Source of the DNA: JAZDKP01 sp043802925
GTDB taxonomy: Bacteria > Fibrobacterota > OXYB2-FULL-49-7 > JAEUSG01
Assembly (NCBI GenBank): GCA_043802925.1
Contig: JAZDKP010000034.1
Location: 1-51,351 of the forward strand
DNA: 51,351 nt
Reading direction: 5' to 3'
Below are positions 1 to 6,957 of the stretch, one piece after another. Both the position numbers and the translations under genes were made by a program. The notes beneath the pieces are model-generated. The model did no database searches, was not told the origin of the DNA, and saw nothing but the letters and a program-made list of their open reading frames with translations. Numbering within the stretch: position 1 is the first letter of the stretch; the number at the start of each line of letters is the position of its first letter.

Positions 1-49
1 TCTCATACAGACGGAAACGCTACAGGGGATCCATTATTCCCGGTCACTG

Positions 50-78
50 TTGACTTTTTAAGCCGCTTTAATTATATT
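50..78 (+). promoter_or_regulatory. Sigma-70-type promoter of the arsR redox operon
   Basis: TTGACT (50-55) and TATATT (73-78) are separated by exactly 17 bases, close to the housekeeping consensus. Transcription would start around 84-86, inside or next to the palindrome at 81-90, about 50 bases before the ArsR start codon. The following genes are closely spaced on the same strand, so this probably drives the operon to 2336. Confidence 0.65.
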
Positions 79-80
79 AA

Positions 81-90
81 TATTCGAATA
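81..90. promoter_or_regulatory. Palindrome TATTCGAATA, candidate ArsR operator
   Basis: A perfect 10-base palindrome begins two bases after the -10 box and covers the expected transcription start. ArsR/SmtB repressors often bind AT-rich inverted repeats of this kind in their own promoters, so autorepression is the simplest reading. Binding itself is inferred. Confidence 0.45.
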
Positions 91-137
91 AACGCATATT
101 ACAGCGTGCCGGGCCAAATTCTTTCAAAAGGCATCTT

Positions 138-401
138 ATGAAAAAAGAACATGTCGCCAAAGCCTCGCTTCTCAAGGCCCTGGGCCACCCCCTCCGCTTC
201 TGCATCGTCGAAGGGTTGCTCTCGGGCGGGCGGAACGTCGCGACCATGGTCGATTGCACGGGTGTGCCGCAACCCACGGTTTCCCAGCACCTGAACATTC
301 TCCGGTCCTCGGGGATCCTTAAGGGCACGCGTGCGGGGAATCAAATGAACTATGCGGTCTGCAGTCAGGCGGCGCGCAAAATCATTTCGGCGTTAAAGTA
401 A
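138..401 (+). CDS. ArsR/SmtB-family transcriptional repressor
   Basis: This 87-residue protein is a compact winged helix-turn-helix of the ArsR type: the N-terminal ALGHPLR segment, a recognition region around residues 34-57 (PTVSQHLNILRSSGI), then a beta-wing. The canonical metal-binding ELCVCD motif is absent; cysteines lie at positions 22, 40 and 75, so any inducer sensing would use another arrangement, for example thiol oxidation or a metalloid. It is the first gene of an operon of redox proteins and has a strong promoter with a palindrome at the start site. The family call is firm; the inducer is unknown. Confidence 0.88.
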   Translation: MKKEHVAKASLLKALGHPLRFCIVEGLLSGGRNVATMVDCTGVPQPTVSQHLNILRSSGILKGTRAGNQMNYAVCSQAARKIISALK

Positions 402-427
402 ATCCCGAAAAACAACCCGGAGGTTTT

Positions 428-610
428 ATGGCCATCCAAGTCATTAAAAGCCGCTGCCCCCAAAATCACAAGTGCCCTTCTGTCGGCGTCTGTCCGAAGG
501 GGGCGCTTTCCCAGCAGGGGAACGCCGCTCCTGTGGTGGATGTCCAGAAATGCACGGATTGCGGTCAGTGCGCGGACTTTTGTCCGATGGGTGCGTTTGA
601 GTTGTCCTGA
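428..610 (+). CDS. Small ferredoxin-like protein with seven cysteines
   Basis: The 60-residue protein carries a canonical CxxCxxCxxxCP motif at the C-terminal end (Cys42, 45, 48, 52) that should hold a [4Fe-4S] cluster. The N-terminal half has only three cysteines in unusual spacing (Cys10, 16, 22, the last followed by Pro), so a second cluster would be non-canonical or [3Fe-4S]. A good ribosome site (CCGGAGG) precedes the ATG, 26 bases after arsR. It is probably a cytoplasmic electron carrier feeding the downstream thiol system; the partner is inferred only from position. Confidence 0.85.
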   Translation: MAIQVIKSRCPQNHKCPSVGVCPKGALSQQGNAAPVVDVQKCTDCGQCADFCPMGAFELS

Positions 611-633
611 CAAATCATTCAAAAGGAGATCTT

Positions 634-1020
634 ATGAATTACGGTATTGTCACCCGACCGTTTCTTTTGGCGTTGATTCTGGCTGTTTCCGCGCTCGCCG
701 CTTCTCCTGTAAAAAACGCCTTAAAAGCGGAACCGCAGAAAACGGCACCGGAAAAGACTCTTCTTTTCTTCATGAACCCGAACGGTTGGCCCTGTCAGCG
801 CCAGCTCTCCATTCTGGATGGAATCTCGGATTCCCTGGTTCCTTTGGCCCGGGTCATCCATGTTAAAACCACCAATGACGAAGACCTCCCGAAATTCCGG
901 CAGTACGGAATCCGCGGACTTCCTTTTCTTCTCATTACCGACAAGAGGGGCAAGGAGATTTACCGGTTTTCTCCGGGCATTCAACCCGCTGAAACCGTTC
1001 TTAAGGCATTGAAGAAATAA
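634..1020 (+). CDS. Exported thioredoxin-fold protein with a single active-site cysteine
   Basis: This 128-residue protein has a cleavable or anchoring signal (residues about 8-23) and a thioredoxin fold. The active-site position reads NPNGWPC, so only the second cysteine (Cys54) of the usual CxxC remains; the cis-proline is in GLPFLL (Pro97). The ribosome site AAAAGGAG is strong. It lies 4 bases before a CcdA-type gene, so it probably exchanges electrons or binds a ligand as partner of that membrane protein. Related thioredoxin-like/CcdA-like pairs beside arsR have been annotated as ArsE/ArsG-type aromatic arsenical systems; sequence alone cannot decide between that and general periplasmic thiol reduction. 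Confidence 0.8.
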   Translation: MNYGIVTRPFLLALILAVSALAASPVKNALKAEPQKTAPEKTLLFFMNPNGWPCQRQLSILDGISDSLVPLARVIHVKTTNDEDLPKFRQYGIRGLPFLLITDKRGKEIYRFSPGIQPAETVLKALKK

Positions 1021-1024
1021 AATC

Positions 1025-1669
1025 ATGGAACAATCGTTGAATCTTGCGCTGATTTTTATCGCCGGGCTTGCCAGCGTGCTCTCGCCCTGTGTCTTTCCGG
1101 TTCTGCCCGTTATCATGACCGGAGGGCCCAGGGATAACCGTTTCAGGCCGTTGCTTATTGTCGCGGGCCTCAGCCTTGCCTTCACCGCAATGGGCGTCCT
1201 TTCTTCACTTTTCGGGGCCGTCATCGGGCCGCTCATGTACAAACTGGAGAAGGCGGCGGGCGTTCTTATCGTTTTTTTCGGCGTTTTTTTAATGGCGGAC
1301 ATCAACCTCTTCAAACGGCTGACTCTCTTTTCCAGACTTGCGGAGGGTTCGGGCGGAAAAAGAAGCGGATTCCTGATGGGGTTGATTCTGGGCCTCATCT
1401 GGATTCCCTGCGTGGGCCCCATGCTTTCGAGCGTTCTGACCCTGGTGGCCGCCGAGAAGCAGATTGCGAAAGGCATCGTCCTTCTTCTTGTCTATTCCGC
1501 GGGGTTCAGCCTGCCCATGCTCGCCGCGGGTTACGCTTCACAGTTCTTCCGGAACAGGCTCCGCGGGCTTGGCAGGCACCCGCAAATTGTCAGCATTGCT
1601 TCCGGACTCATTCTAATAGTCTTGGGACTTTTCATTCTCTTTAAAGGTATTATCGGGTTCGGAGCCTGA
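1025..1669 (+). CDS. CcdA/DsbD-family membrane protein
   Basis: This 214-residue protein has about six transmembrane helices and the two diagnostic cysteine motifs of the CcdA/DsbD transmembrane domain: SPCVFPVLP in the first helix (Cys near residue 22) and IPCVGPML in the middle. These cysteines normally carry reducing equivalents from cytoplasmic thioredoxin to periplasmic thiol proteins. The neighbours (thioredoxin-fold protein, ferredoxin, ArsR) suggest a specialised thiol or metalloid system rather than general cytochrome c maturation, since no ccm/ccs genes are near. An ArsG-like permease role is an alternative. Confidence 0.85.
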   Translation: MEQSLNLALIFIAGLASVLSPCVFPVLPVIMTGGPRDNRFRPLLIVAGLSLAFTAMGVLSSLFGAVIGPLMYKLEKAAGVLIVFFGVFLMADINLFKRLTLFSRLAEGSGGKRSGFLMGLILGLIWIPCVGPMLSSVLTLVAAEKQIAKGIVLLLVYSAGFSLPMLAAGYASQFFRNRLRGLGRHPQIVSIASGLILIVLGLFILFKGIIGFGA

Positions 1670-1687
1670 CGCTAAAAGGAAACCGCC

Positions 1688-1873
1688 ATGCCCTATTATG
1701 ATTTTAAATGCCGCTCATGCAGGGAGCTGTTTGAAGAAAATATTCCCATGAGCAGTCCAACGACCCCCGCATGCCCCAAATGTGGTGCAGAAAACACGGA
1801 AAAACTTATTACAGGATGTCGGATTGCTTCGGGCGGTTCCGGTAAAGGGTGCGGAACGGGCGGGTTTACCTGA
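1688..1873 (+). CDS. FmdB-type zinc-ribbon protein
   Basis: This 61-residue protein begins MPYYDFKC and has two CxxC knuckles (Cys8/11 and Cys29/32), the pattern of the FmdB/CxxC regulatory zinc-ribbon family. The tail is glycine-rich with two further cysteines. Ribosome site AAAAGGAAA precedes the ATG. Family members are of unclear role (regulatory or metal-binding); here it sits inside the redox operon. Confidence 0.8.
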   Translation: MPYYDFKCRSCRELFEENIPMSSPTTPACPKCGAENTEKLITGCRIASGGSGKGCGTGGFT

Positions 1874-1931
1874 GCAAAGTAATGAGATAAGACGGTCGTC
1901 TTTAGAATATTTATCAATAAAAGGAGCAGAC

Positions 1932-2336
1932 ATGGATTCAATCAAAACCACATTTCCAGGCGGCCGCAGAGTCAACGCGCTTGTCCGGGGTTTTGAAATT
2001 GCAACCGACCAGCCGGTTGCTGCAGGCGGCGATGATTCCGCGCCCACCCCGTTCGAGCTCTTTCTGGCATCGCTGGTCGCCTGCGCGGGAATTTATGTGT
2101 TGAATTTTTTCCTGGAAAGAAAGCTGTCTACCGAAGGCCTTGCAGTGACGGGCAATTACTCAAGAAACCCGGAAACAAAACTAGTGGAGAATTACCAGAT
2201 TGAAATCACCCTGCCGAAAGATTTTCCTGAGAAATACAAGACCGCTGTCATCCGCACGGCTGAGCTTTGCACGGTTAAAAAACACCTCCACCAGCCGCCG
2301 AAGATGGAAGTGACGACCCGGGAGAGCGTGGGATAA
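1932..2336 (+). CDS. OsmC-family peroxiredoxin-like protein
   Basis: The ATG at 1932 follows an AAAAGGAG ribosome site and gives a 134-residue protein of normal OsmC length; the longer open frame upstream has no such signal. The two family cysteines are present, Cys51 in LVACAGIYVLNF and Cys113 in ELCTVKKHL. OsmC/Ohr proteins reduce hydroperoxides or act on reactive sulfur/thiol substrates in the cytoplasm. As the last gene of the ArsR operon it supports a stress-defence role for the cluster. Confidence 0.85.
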   Translation: MDSIKTTFPGGRRVNALVRGFEIATDQPVAAGGDDSAPTPFELFLASLVACAGIYVLNFFLERKLSTEGLAVTGNYSRNPETKLVENYQIEITLPKDFPEKYKTAVIRTAELCTVKKHLHQPPKMEVTTRESVG

Positions 2337-2352
2337 TTTTCCTCCAGATATG

Positions 2353-2388
2353 AGAAGCGCAGCATGTGAATTTTCATGCTACGCTTCT
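2353..2388. terminator. Inverted repeat between convergent genes, likely bidirectional terminator
   Basis: Arms 2353-2366 and 2375-2388 pair over 14 bases with one mismatch around an 8-base loop. It lies between the end of the OsmC gene and the convergent PorV-like gene. No long T-run follows on either strand, so termination efficiency is uncertain. Confidence 0.5.
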
Positions 2389-2410
2389 TCATTACGTCGC
2401 GGGCATGTTC

Positions 2411-3502
2411 TTATTTGACTCCGGGTTTCCCCTTCTTCTCAGGATTTTTGGCCTTGTCCGCACCGGTTTGCGGGACGGATGAAATGCTTTTCTGCAGCAC
2501 AGGAGCAACGGTCTCCTTGGGTTTTCCGGATGCATCGATTTTCGGAGCACCCAAACCCATCGCAAAGCTGATACGGTGGGCCATCCCCAGCGCATTATCC
2601 GGATCCATATCATATTTGAACCCGTAATCCACGGCATACCGCTGAAAACGCGCTCCGAATCCTGCGGTAATGGCGATGTTTTTTCCTTCGGTCCGTAAAA
2701 TCTTATAGGCCCCGCCGCGTAAGTCAAACCGGTAGTCCTTCAGGAACAGGGAATATTCGAGCCCGCCGAACGCCTTGGCGTTGATGTCCACAGGGTTCAG
2801 CGCCGCATCAAAATATTCGACCTGATTTTTCACGAGCAGGTCAGAGGCGAATGTAATGCGGTGCATGGGATTGATCCGCAGGGCATAGGCAAGGCCGAAA
2901 CGGTATTCCGGCGGCACCTTGACCCCCATCATGTCCGTGGCCAGGGAGCGGGCGACAAAACCGAACCGGATTTTGTAGGGTAGGAGAGTAAAAAGGGAGA
3001 GATCAAACCCGAGGCCAGCGCCGTCATAGTCGTGCGTAGCGCAAGTATGCCGGTTGAGCGAGAGTCCGGCGGAGGTGCTGTCAAAGATAAGAAAATGATC
3101 CCAGAGCCTCCGCGACAGGGAAAGTGTAAAGGTCTGTTCCAGCCAATAGTCCTCATTGTAAGCGACCGGGTCGTCCGGGTCGCCGGACTCGAGGCCCGAA
3201 TAAATCATCTGCCAGGAAACCGCAGCCACGCCCACCTTTTCAATCGGAATGGCCAGCGCCAGGTTGCCGACCTGGATTCCGGAAATCTCCTGGTTAAGCC
3301 AATGGCTTGCGCCGAACGAAAGGGCGGTGAGCTGGCTGAGCCCGGCCGCGTTCCAGTAGGCCGCATTGATGTCGTCCGCCACGGCAACAAACGCGCCGCC
3401 CATGCCAAGCGGCCGGGCCCCCAGCATGAGGTCCAGGGGTTTGGCGGAAAGGGCAGAGACGCAGGCAAGAATCACGGAAACTGTTTTTATGAGATTTTTC
3501 AT
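2411..3502 (-). CDS. PorV/UPF0164-type outer-membrane protein
   Basis: This 363-residue protein has an N-terminal signal peptide (about residues 1-20) followed by the family-typical start ARPLGMGGAFVAVADD...AAYWNAAGLS, then many amphipathic beta strands as in FadL-like barrels. In organisms with type IX secretion, PorV-like proteins shuttle cargo that carries a C-terminal sorting domain. The last 40 residues are a Lys/Pro-rich low-complexity tail. AAGGAGAAA precedes the ATG. It lies 11 bases downstream of the giant Ig-repeat protein whose tail resembles such a sorting domain, so the two probably work together; that pairing is inference. Confidence 0.78.
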   Translation of the reverse strand: MKNLIKTVSVILACVSALSAKPLDLMLGARPLGMGGAFVAVADDINAAYWNAAGLSQLTALSFGASHWLNQEISGIQVGNLALAIPIEKVGVAAVSWQMIYSGLESGDPDDPVAYNEDYWLEQTFTLSLSRRLWDHFLIFDSTSAGLSLNRHTCATHDYDGAGLGFDLSLFTLLPYKIRFGFVARSLATDMMGVKVPPEYRFGLAYALRINPMHRITFASDLLVKNQVEYFDAALNPVDINAKAFGGLEYSLFLKDYRFDLRGGAYKILRTEGKNIAITAGFGARFQRYAVDYGFKYDMDPDNALGMAHRISFAMGLGAPKIDASGKPKETVAPVLQKSISSVPQTGADKAKNPEKKGKPGVK

Positions 3503-3513
3503 GGTCTTTCTCC

Positions 3514-6500
3514 TTAACGGTTAATCAGAGCAATGGGTTTTTTGACGGTTTTCTTTTCCGCCGCGGTCTCGCAGGTGAAGATATAGACATAGAGCCCGCT
3601 GCCCGCATACCGTTCCGATGCGTTGTTGCCGTTCCACATCTCCGTATGCAGTCCGGCCCGGACGCTTTTTTTGTCGATCACGGTGCGGACCAGGTCGCCC
3701 GTCAGGTCGAAGATTTTCAGCGTCACGGTGGCGTCCGCCGGGGTCTCGTATTGGAAGGTTGACGAACGGCCCAGAACAAGCGGATTGTGAGTCCAGAAGG
3801 ACTTGATCTTAGCCGGCGGCGCGGTGTCGGCAACCTGTCCGATATCGTAAATCGTGAAATGGTTGACATTGACTGTCAGGGTATTCGCGGCTGTGTCGAT
3901 TTCCGGGACGCCCGCGTTCCTCCACCCTTCACCATCATAGAAATAGATGCCCAGCTTCGACTCGTCAAAATCCGGGACTTGGTCCTGGTTCGGATCGAGG
4001 TCCGCCTGGCTGTAACTTAACGTAAGCGCCACCGGTTTCCTGAATACGGTTCCATCCGGACCGAAATCGCGCGCTGTCCCCAGCAGCCGCAGGGTGTTGT
4101 CCAGGGGCTTCGGCTCTTCCGAGGCATCCACGCGGCGGATGCTGACGGTCAGAGGATTCAGCAGCGCGCCTGCGGGGATACTGACTCCCGCGCCGTCCGG
4201 CGCCTGCACAAGACCGCCCCGGCTTGTGATTTCAACAGTGACCTTGGGAACGATGTAGGTCAACAGCGCCGTGTCGGCAATCCGGTTTCCGGCCTTGTCC
4301 AGAATGGTCACGGTCACACGGTTAAACCCCGGAACCAGCTCCACGATACGGCTGAACAGGGTGTCTTTGGCCGACAGGTTCACAGGGGAATTCTTGACAT
4401 CCGCGTTGCTGTCGTTCTGGACGCGCAGCAGGACCGATTCAATACCCGACCCGCCCGCGTCCCCGAACCGGCCGGACAACACGACGCGTTCAAAATAGAC
4501 CCTGCCCGTCAGTGAATCAAGGCCGTCCTCCGCTTTTGGGGTGCAGGATATCGCAAGATGCGGGGCGATATTGTCGAGAATAAGAACGCCCGAAAGCGTA
4601 TCGGAGTTGCCCAGGTGATCCGTTGCCGCAAGAAGATATCCGACCGCGCCGGTGGTATCGGTGTTCGCAACGACGCGGCAGCTGTAAATATGGTCGCCCG
4701 CGATGGAGTCGCCGTTGGTGCCGGCGTCATTTAGAATCCATTGCGCGGAATCCGCGCTGGCGGAGGTTGACAGGAGTGTGACCGTGGAATCCACCAGGCC
4801 GCAGAATTCATCGCGGGCAAAAGCCGTGACCACGACTTCGGCCCCGCTTCTGGCATACCCGGCGCCCAAAGGATAGGACACCCGGACCATGGAAATCACC
4901 GGCGCCGTGTTGTCGACCTTGATGACCAGCAGCTCGGATTCGCCCACTTTGCCATGGGCGTCAGTCACGCGTAATTTCAGGACGTGTTCGCCGTCGCCCA
5001 TCGTACGCGTATCCAGGGTGTCGCTCGCGGGCGTGCTGGTGTTCCGGAACGCCTTGCCATTGATGGAAATTTGCGTCAGGGCCACGCTGTCGCCCGGGGA
5101 CAGGGCGGAAAAGAGAACCGGAACCACGCCGCGAAGGGTATCGCCGCCGCCGGGGGAGGTGAAAGCAACAGAGGGCGCGTTCCGCGTGGAAATGGAGACC
5201 GTGCGCGAAAGACCTGTTTTACCCTGGTCGTCCAGGGCGCGGATCTGGAGCGTGTGCGCGTTGTCCAGCAGTTCAATGGATTCCAGCGTATCCGTGGTCA
5301 GTGTTGCGGTGGCAAGCCAGGGTCCGCCGTCAATCGAAAGCCATGTTGATTCCACTATCGCCGGTGCTACCGGAGTGACGGTAAAACGGACCGTGACCCG
5401 TCCGTAGAGCACCGTACCGGCGATGGGAGAGTCTATTACAACAACCGGGCTGTTCAGGATTTGGAACTTGACAGTGCCGGAAAGACCGGTCTTGCCCTGC
5501 GTGTCGGTCACTTTGAGCACGAGCGTGTGAACGCCGTCCGACCAGGGACGGGTGTCCAGGGTATCCAGCAGCGTGTCGCTCCCCGAATTGAGCGTTATCC
5601 AGGCCGCGCCGTCCACGGAGGCCAGGACCGAAGCCACGGTCGCGGGTTCCACGGGGTCTGTTACATAGCGCAGCGCGAGGTCGCCCGCATACAGGCTGTC
5701 GCCTTTGGGCGCCAAAAGCATGATCGAGGGGCTGTTCAGGATGTTGAACTTGATTATCTGTGAGAGGCCGCTTTTACCGTTGGAGTCGGTTGCCTTGACT
5801 TGCACGGTGTGGCTTCCATCGGTCATCGGCTGGGTGTTGAGCGTGTCCGTAGTCGCGGTGGTGGTTGCGCGCCAGGTTCCGCCGTCAACCGAGATTTGCG
5901 TTGAAGCAATAGTCGCCGGGGAGACAGGCGTTACCGTGAACTGGACGACCAGCGTGCCGGAGACGACCGTGTCAGCGCGCGGGGCCGTCATTATGACGGT
6001 CGGCAGGTTCTGCACGTTGAATTTAACAACCTGCGAGAGGCCTGTTTTTCCGTTGGAGTCGGTTGCCCGGACCTGGACGGTATGGCTTCCGTCCGTGAGG
6101 GTCTGGGTGCTGAGCGCGTGGGTGGCGGTTGTTGTGGTGGCGGTCCAGGCTCCGCCGTCCACGGAAATCTGCGTTGTTGCCACGGTGGCGGGGGCAACGG
6201 GCGTTGCGGTGAACAGGACCGCGAGGTCGCCGGAGACCACGGTGTCGGCGCGGGGCGCGGTGAGCGTCACGGTCGGCAGGTTCTGCACGTTGAATTTAAG
6301 AATTTGCGAGAGCCCCGTTTTTCCGTTGGAGTCAGTGACCTTGACCTGCACGGTATGGCTTCCGTCCGTGAGGGCCTGTGTGCTGAGCGCGTGCGTGGCG
6401 GTTGTTGTGGTGGCGGTCCAGGCTCCGCCGTCCACGGAAATCTGCGTTGAAGCCACGGTCGCAGGTGCGACAGGGGTCGCGGTGAACAGGACCGCGAGGT

Positions 6501-6876
6501 CGCCGGAGACCACGGTGTCGGCGCGCGGCGCGGCAAGCGTGATTGAGGGTGCATTTGCGGTAATATAAATGACAAGCTCACTGGTAGTGCTTGTGCCGTT
6601 GGAACCTGTGGCGCGTATCTGGACCGTGTGCGAACCGTCGGCCAGGGCGCCCGTGCTCCATGTGTGACTGGTCGTGGTTGTGGTGGACACAAACGAACCG
6701 CCATCCACTGAAATTTCCCTTGTACTGATGGTGTATCCGCCTCCGATTGTCGCGGAAAACTGAAGGGTGGTTTGCCCGCTGACGGTTGTTCCGGCAACAG
6801 GGGAGGTTATTGACACCACGGGGGAGATGGCCGATGAAGCATCGTTTTTAATCACGACATTCACCAGCCGATCCAT
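3514..6876 (-). CDS. C-terminal part of a giant Ig-repeat surface protein (after an in-frame TAG)
   Basis: From the first ATG after the stop this is 1120 residues: seven tandem Ig-like repeats of about 91 residues (residues 20-659), two more divergent beta-sandwich domains (about 660-870), a segment with SIPAGAL resembling a ZU5-type domain (about 870-1010), and a FlgD-like/type-A sorting-like module at the end (about 1035-1120; motifs KIFDLTGDLVRT and GSGLYVY). It has no signal peptide and no ribosome site before the ATG. The reading frame continues without shift into the upstream gene; only the TAG at 6955-6957 separates them, and the 26 codons between complete the Ig fold started upstream. 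Probably the distal part of one exported surface protein; the role (adhesion or binding of polymers) is inferred. Confidence 0.7.
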   Translation of the reverse strand: MDRLVNVVIKNDASSAISPVVSITSPVAGTTVSGQTTLQFSATIGGGYTISTREISVDGGSFVSTTTTTSHTWSTGALADGSHTVQIRATGSNGTSTTSELVIYITANAPSITLAAPRADTVVSGDLAVLFTATPVAPATVASTQISVDGGAWTATTTTATHALSTQALTDGSHTVQVKVTDSNGKTGLSQILKFNVQNLPTVTLTAPRADTVVSGDLAVLFTATPVAPATVATTQISVDGGAWTATTTTATHALSTQTLTDGSHTVQVRATDSNGKTGLSQVVKFNVQNLPTVIMTAPRADTVVSGTLVVQFTVTPVSPATIASTQISVDGGTWRATTTATTDTLNTQPMTDGSHTVQVKATDSNGKSGLSQIIKFNILNSPSIMLLAPKGDSLYAGDLALRYVTDPVEPATVASVLASVDGAAWITLNSGSDTLLDTLDTRPWSDGVHTLVLKVTDTQGKTGLSGTVKFQILNSPVVVIDSPIAGTVLYGRVTVRFTVTPVAPAIVESTWLSIDGGPWLATATLTTDTLESIELLDNAHTLQIRALDDQGKTGLSRTVSISTRNAPSVAFTSPGGGDTLRGVVPVLFSALSPGDSVALTQISINGKAFRNTSTPASDTLDTRTMGDGEHVLKLRVTDAHGKVGESELLVIKVDNTAPVISMVRVSYPLGAGYARSGAEVVVTAFARDEFCGLVDSTVTLLSTSASADSAQWILNDAGTNGDSIAGDHIYSCRVVANTDTTGAVGYLLAATDHLGNSDTLSGVLILDNIAPHLAISCTPKAEDGLDSLTGRVYFERVVLSGRFGDAGGSGIESVLLRVQNDSNADVKNSPVNLSAKDTLFSRIVELVPGFNRVTVTILDKAGNRIADTALLTYIVPKVTVEITSRGGLVQAPDGAGVSIPAGALLNPLTVSIRRVDASEEPKPLDNTLRLLGTARDFGPDGTVFRKPVALTLSYSQADLDPNQDQVPDFDESKLGIYFYDGEGWRNAGVPEIDTAANTLTVNVNHFTIYDIGQVADTAPPAKIKSFWTHNPLVLGRSSTFQYETPADATVTLKIFDLTGDLVRTVIDKKSVRAGLHTEMWNGNNASERYAGSGLYVYIFTCETAAEKKTVKKPIALINR
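4900..6819 (-). repeat. Seven tandem Ig-like repeats, about 273 bp each
   Basis: Six of the seven units are 91 codons and one is 94. Units 2, 3 and 4 (about 5730-6546) are nearly identical at DNA level, for example the same run around ggagaccacggtgtcggcgc recurs 273 bases apart (6232 and 6505). Each unit ends with a motif like DSNGKTGLSQ...FN. High DNA identity suggests recent duplication or gene conversion; copy number may vary between strains or be mis-assembled. Confidence 0.85.
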
Positions 6877-6954
6877 GACCAGGGCGTCATCATATACTTT
6901 GAATACAAGCGTGTCCCCGCCATTGGGCAGGGCGGTTACGTCCCAGGTGCCGGA

Positions 6955-6957
6955 CTA
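6955..6957 (-). other. In-frame TAG interrupting the giant surface-protein gene
   Basis: On the minus strand the codons run GGC GAA TAG TCC GGC ACC TGG GAC. The frame before and after is the same, and the peptide across the stop reads as one Ig domain ending SGTWDVTALPNGG...VFKVYDD. A single base change from a Tyr, Trp, Gln, Lys, Glu, Ser or Leu codon would explain it. TAG is used as an ordinary terminal stop by other genes here, so general recoding is unlikely. Confidence 0.8.

Noticed and set aside
721..1476. Minus-strand open frame of 251 codons
   Set aside because: Antisense to the thioredoxin-like and CcdA genes; composition unlike a protein.
5705..6568. Long plus-strand open frame of 287 codons opposite the Ig repeats
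   Set aside because: It is the repeated antisense of the Ig units; the Val/Thr/Ser-rich translation has no family features and the minus strand encodes clear domains.
4900..6819. Regular repeats considered as a CRISPR array
   Set aside because: The period is 273 bases, the repeats are coding and there are no short unique spacers.
6955..6957. Genome-wide reassignment of TAG or pyrrolysine use
   Set aside because: Other genes end properly with TAG (EndoQ-like at 35113, HepT at 35112, C_GCAxxG_C_C at 20845), and no pyl gene is in the window.
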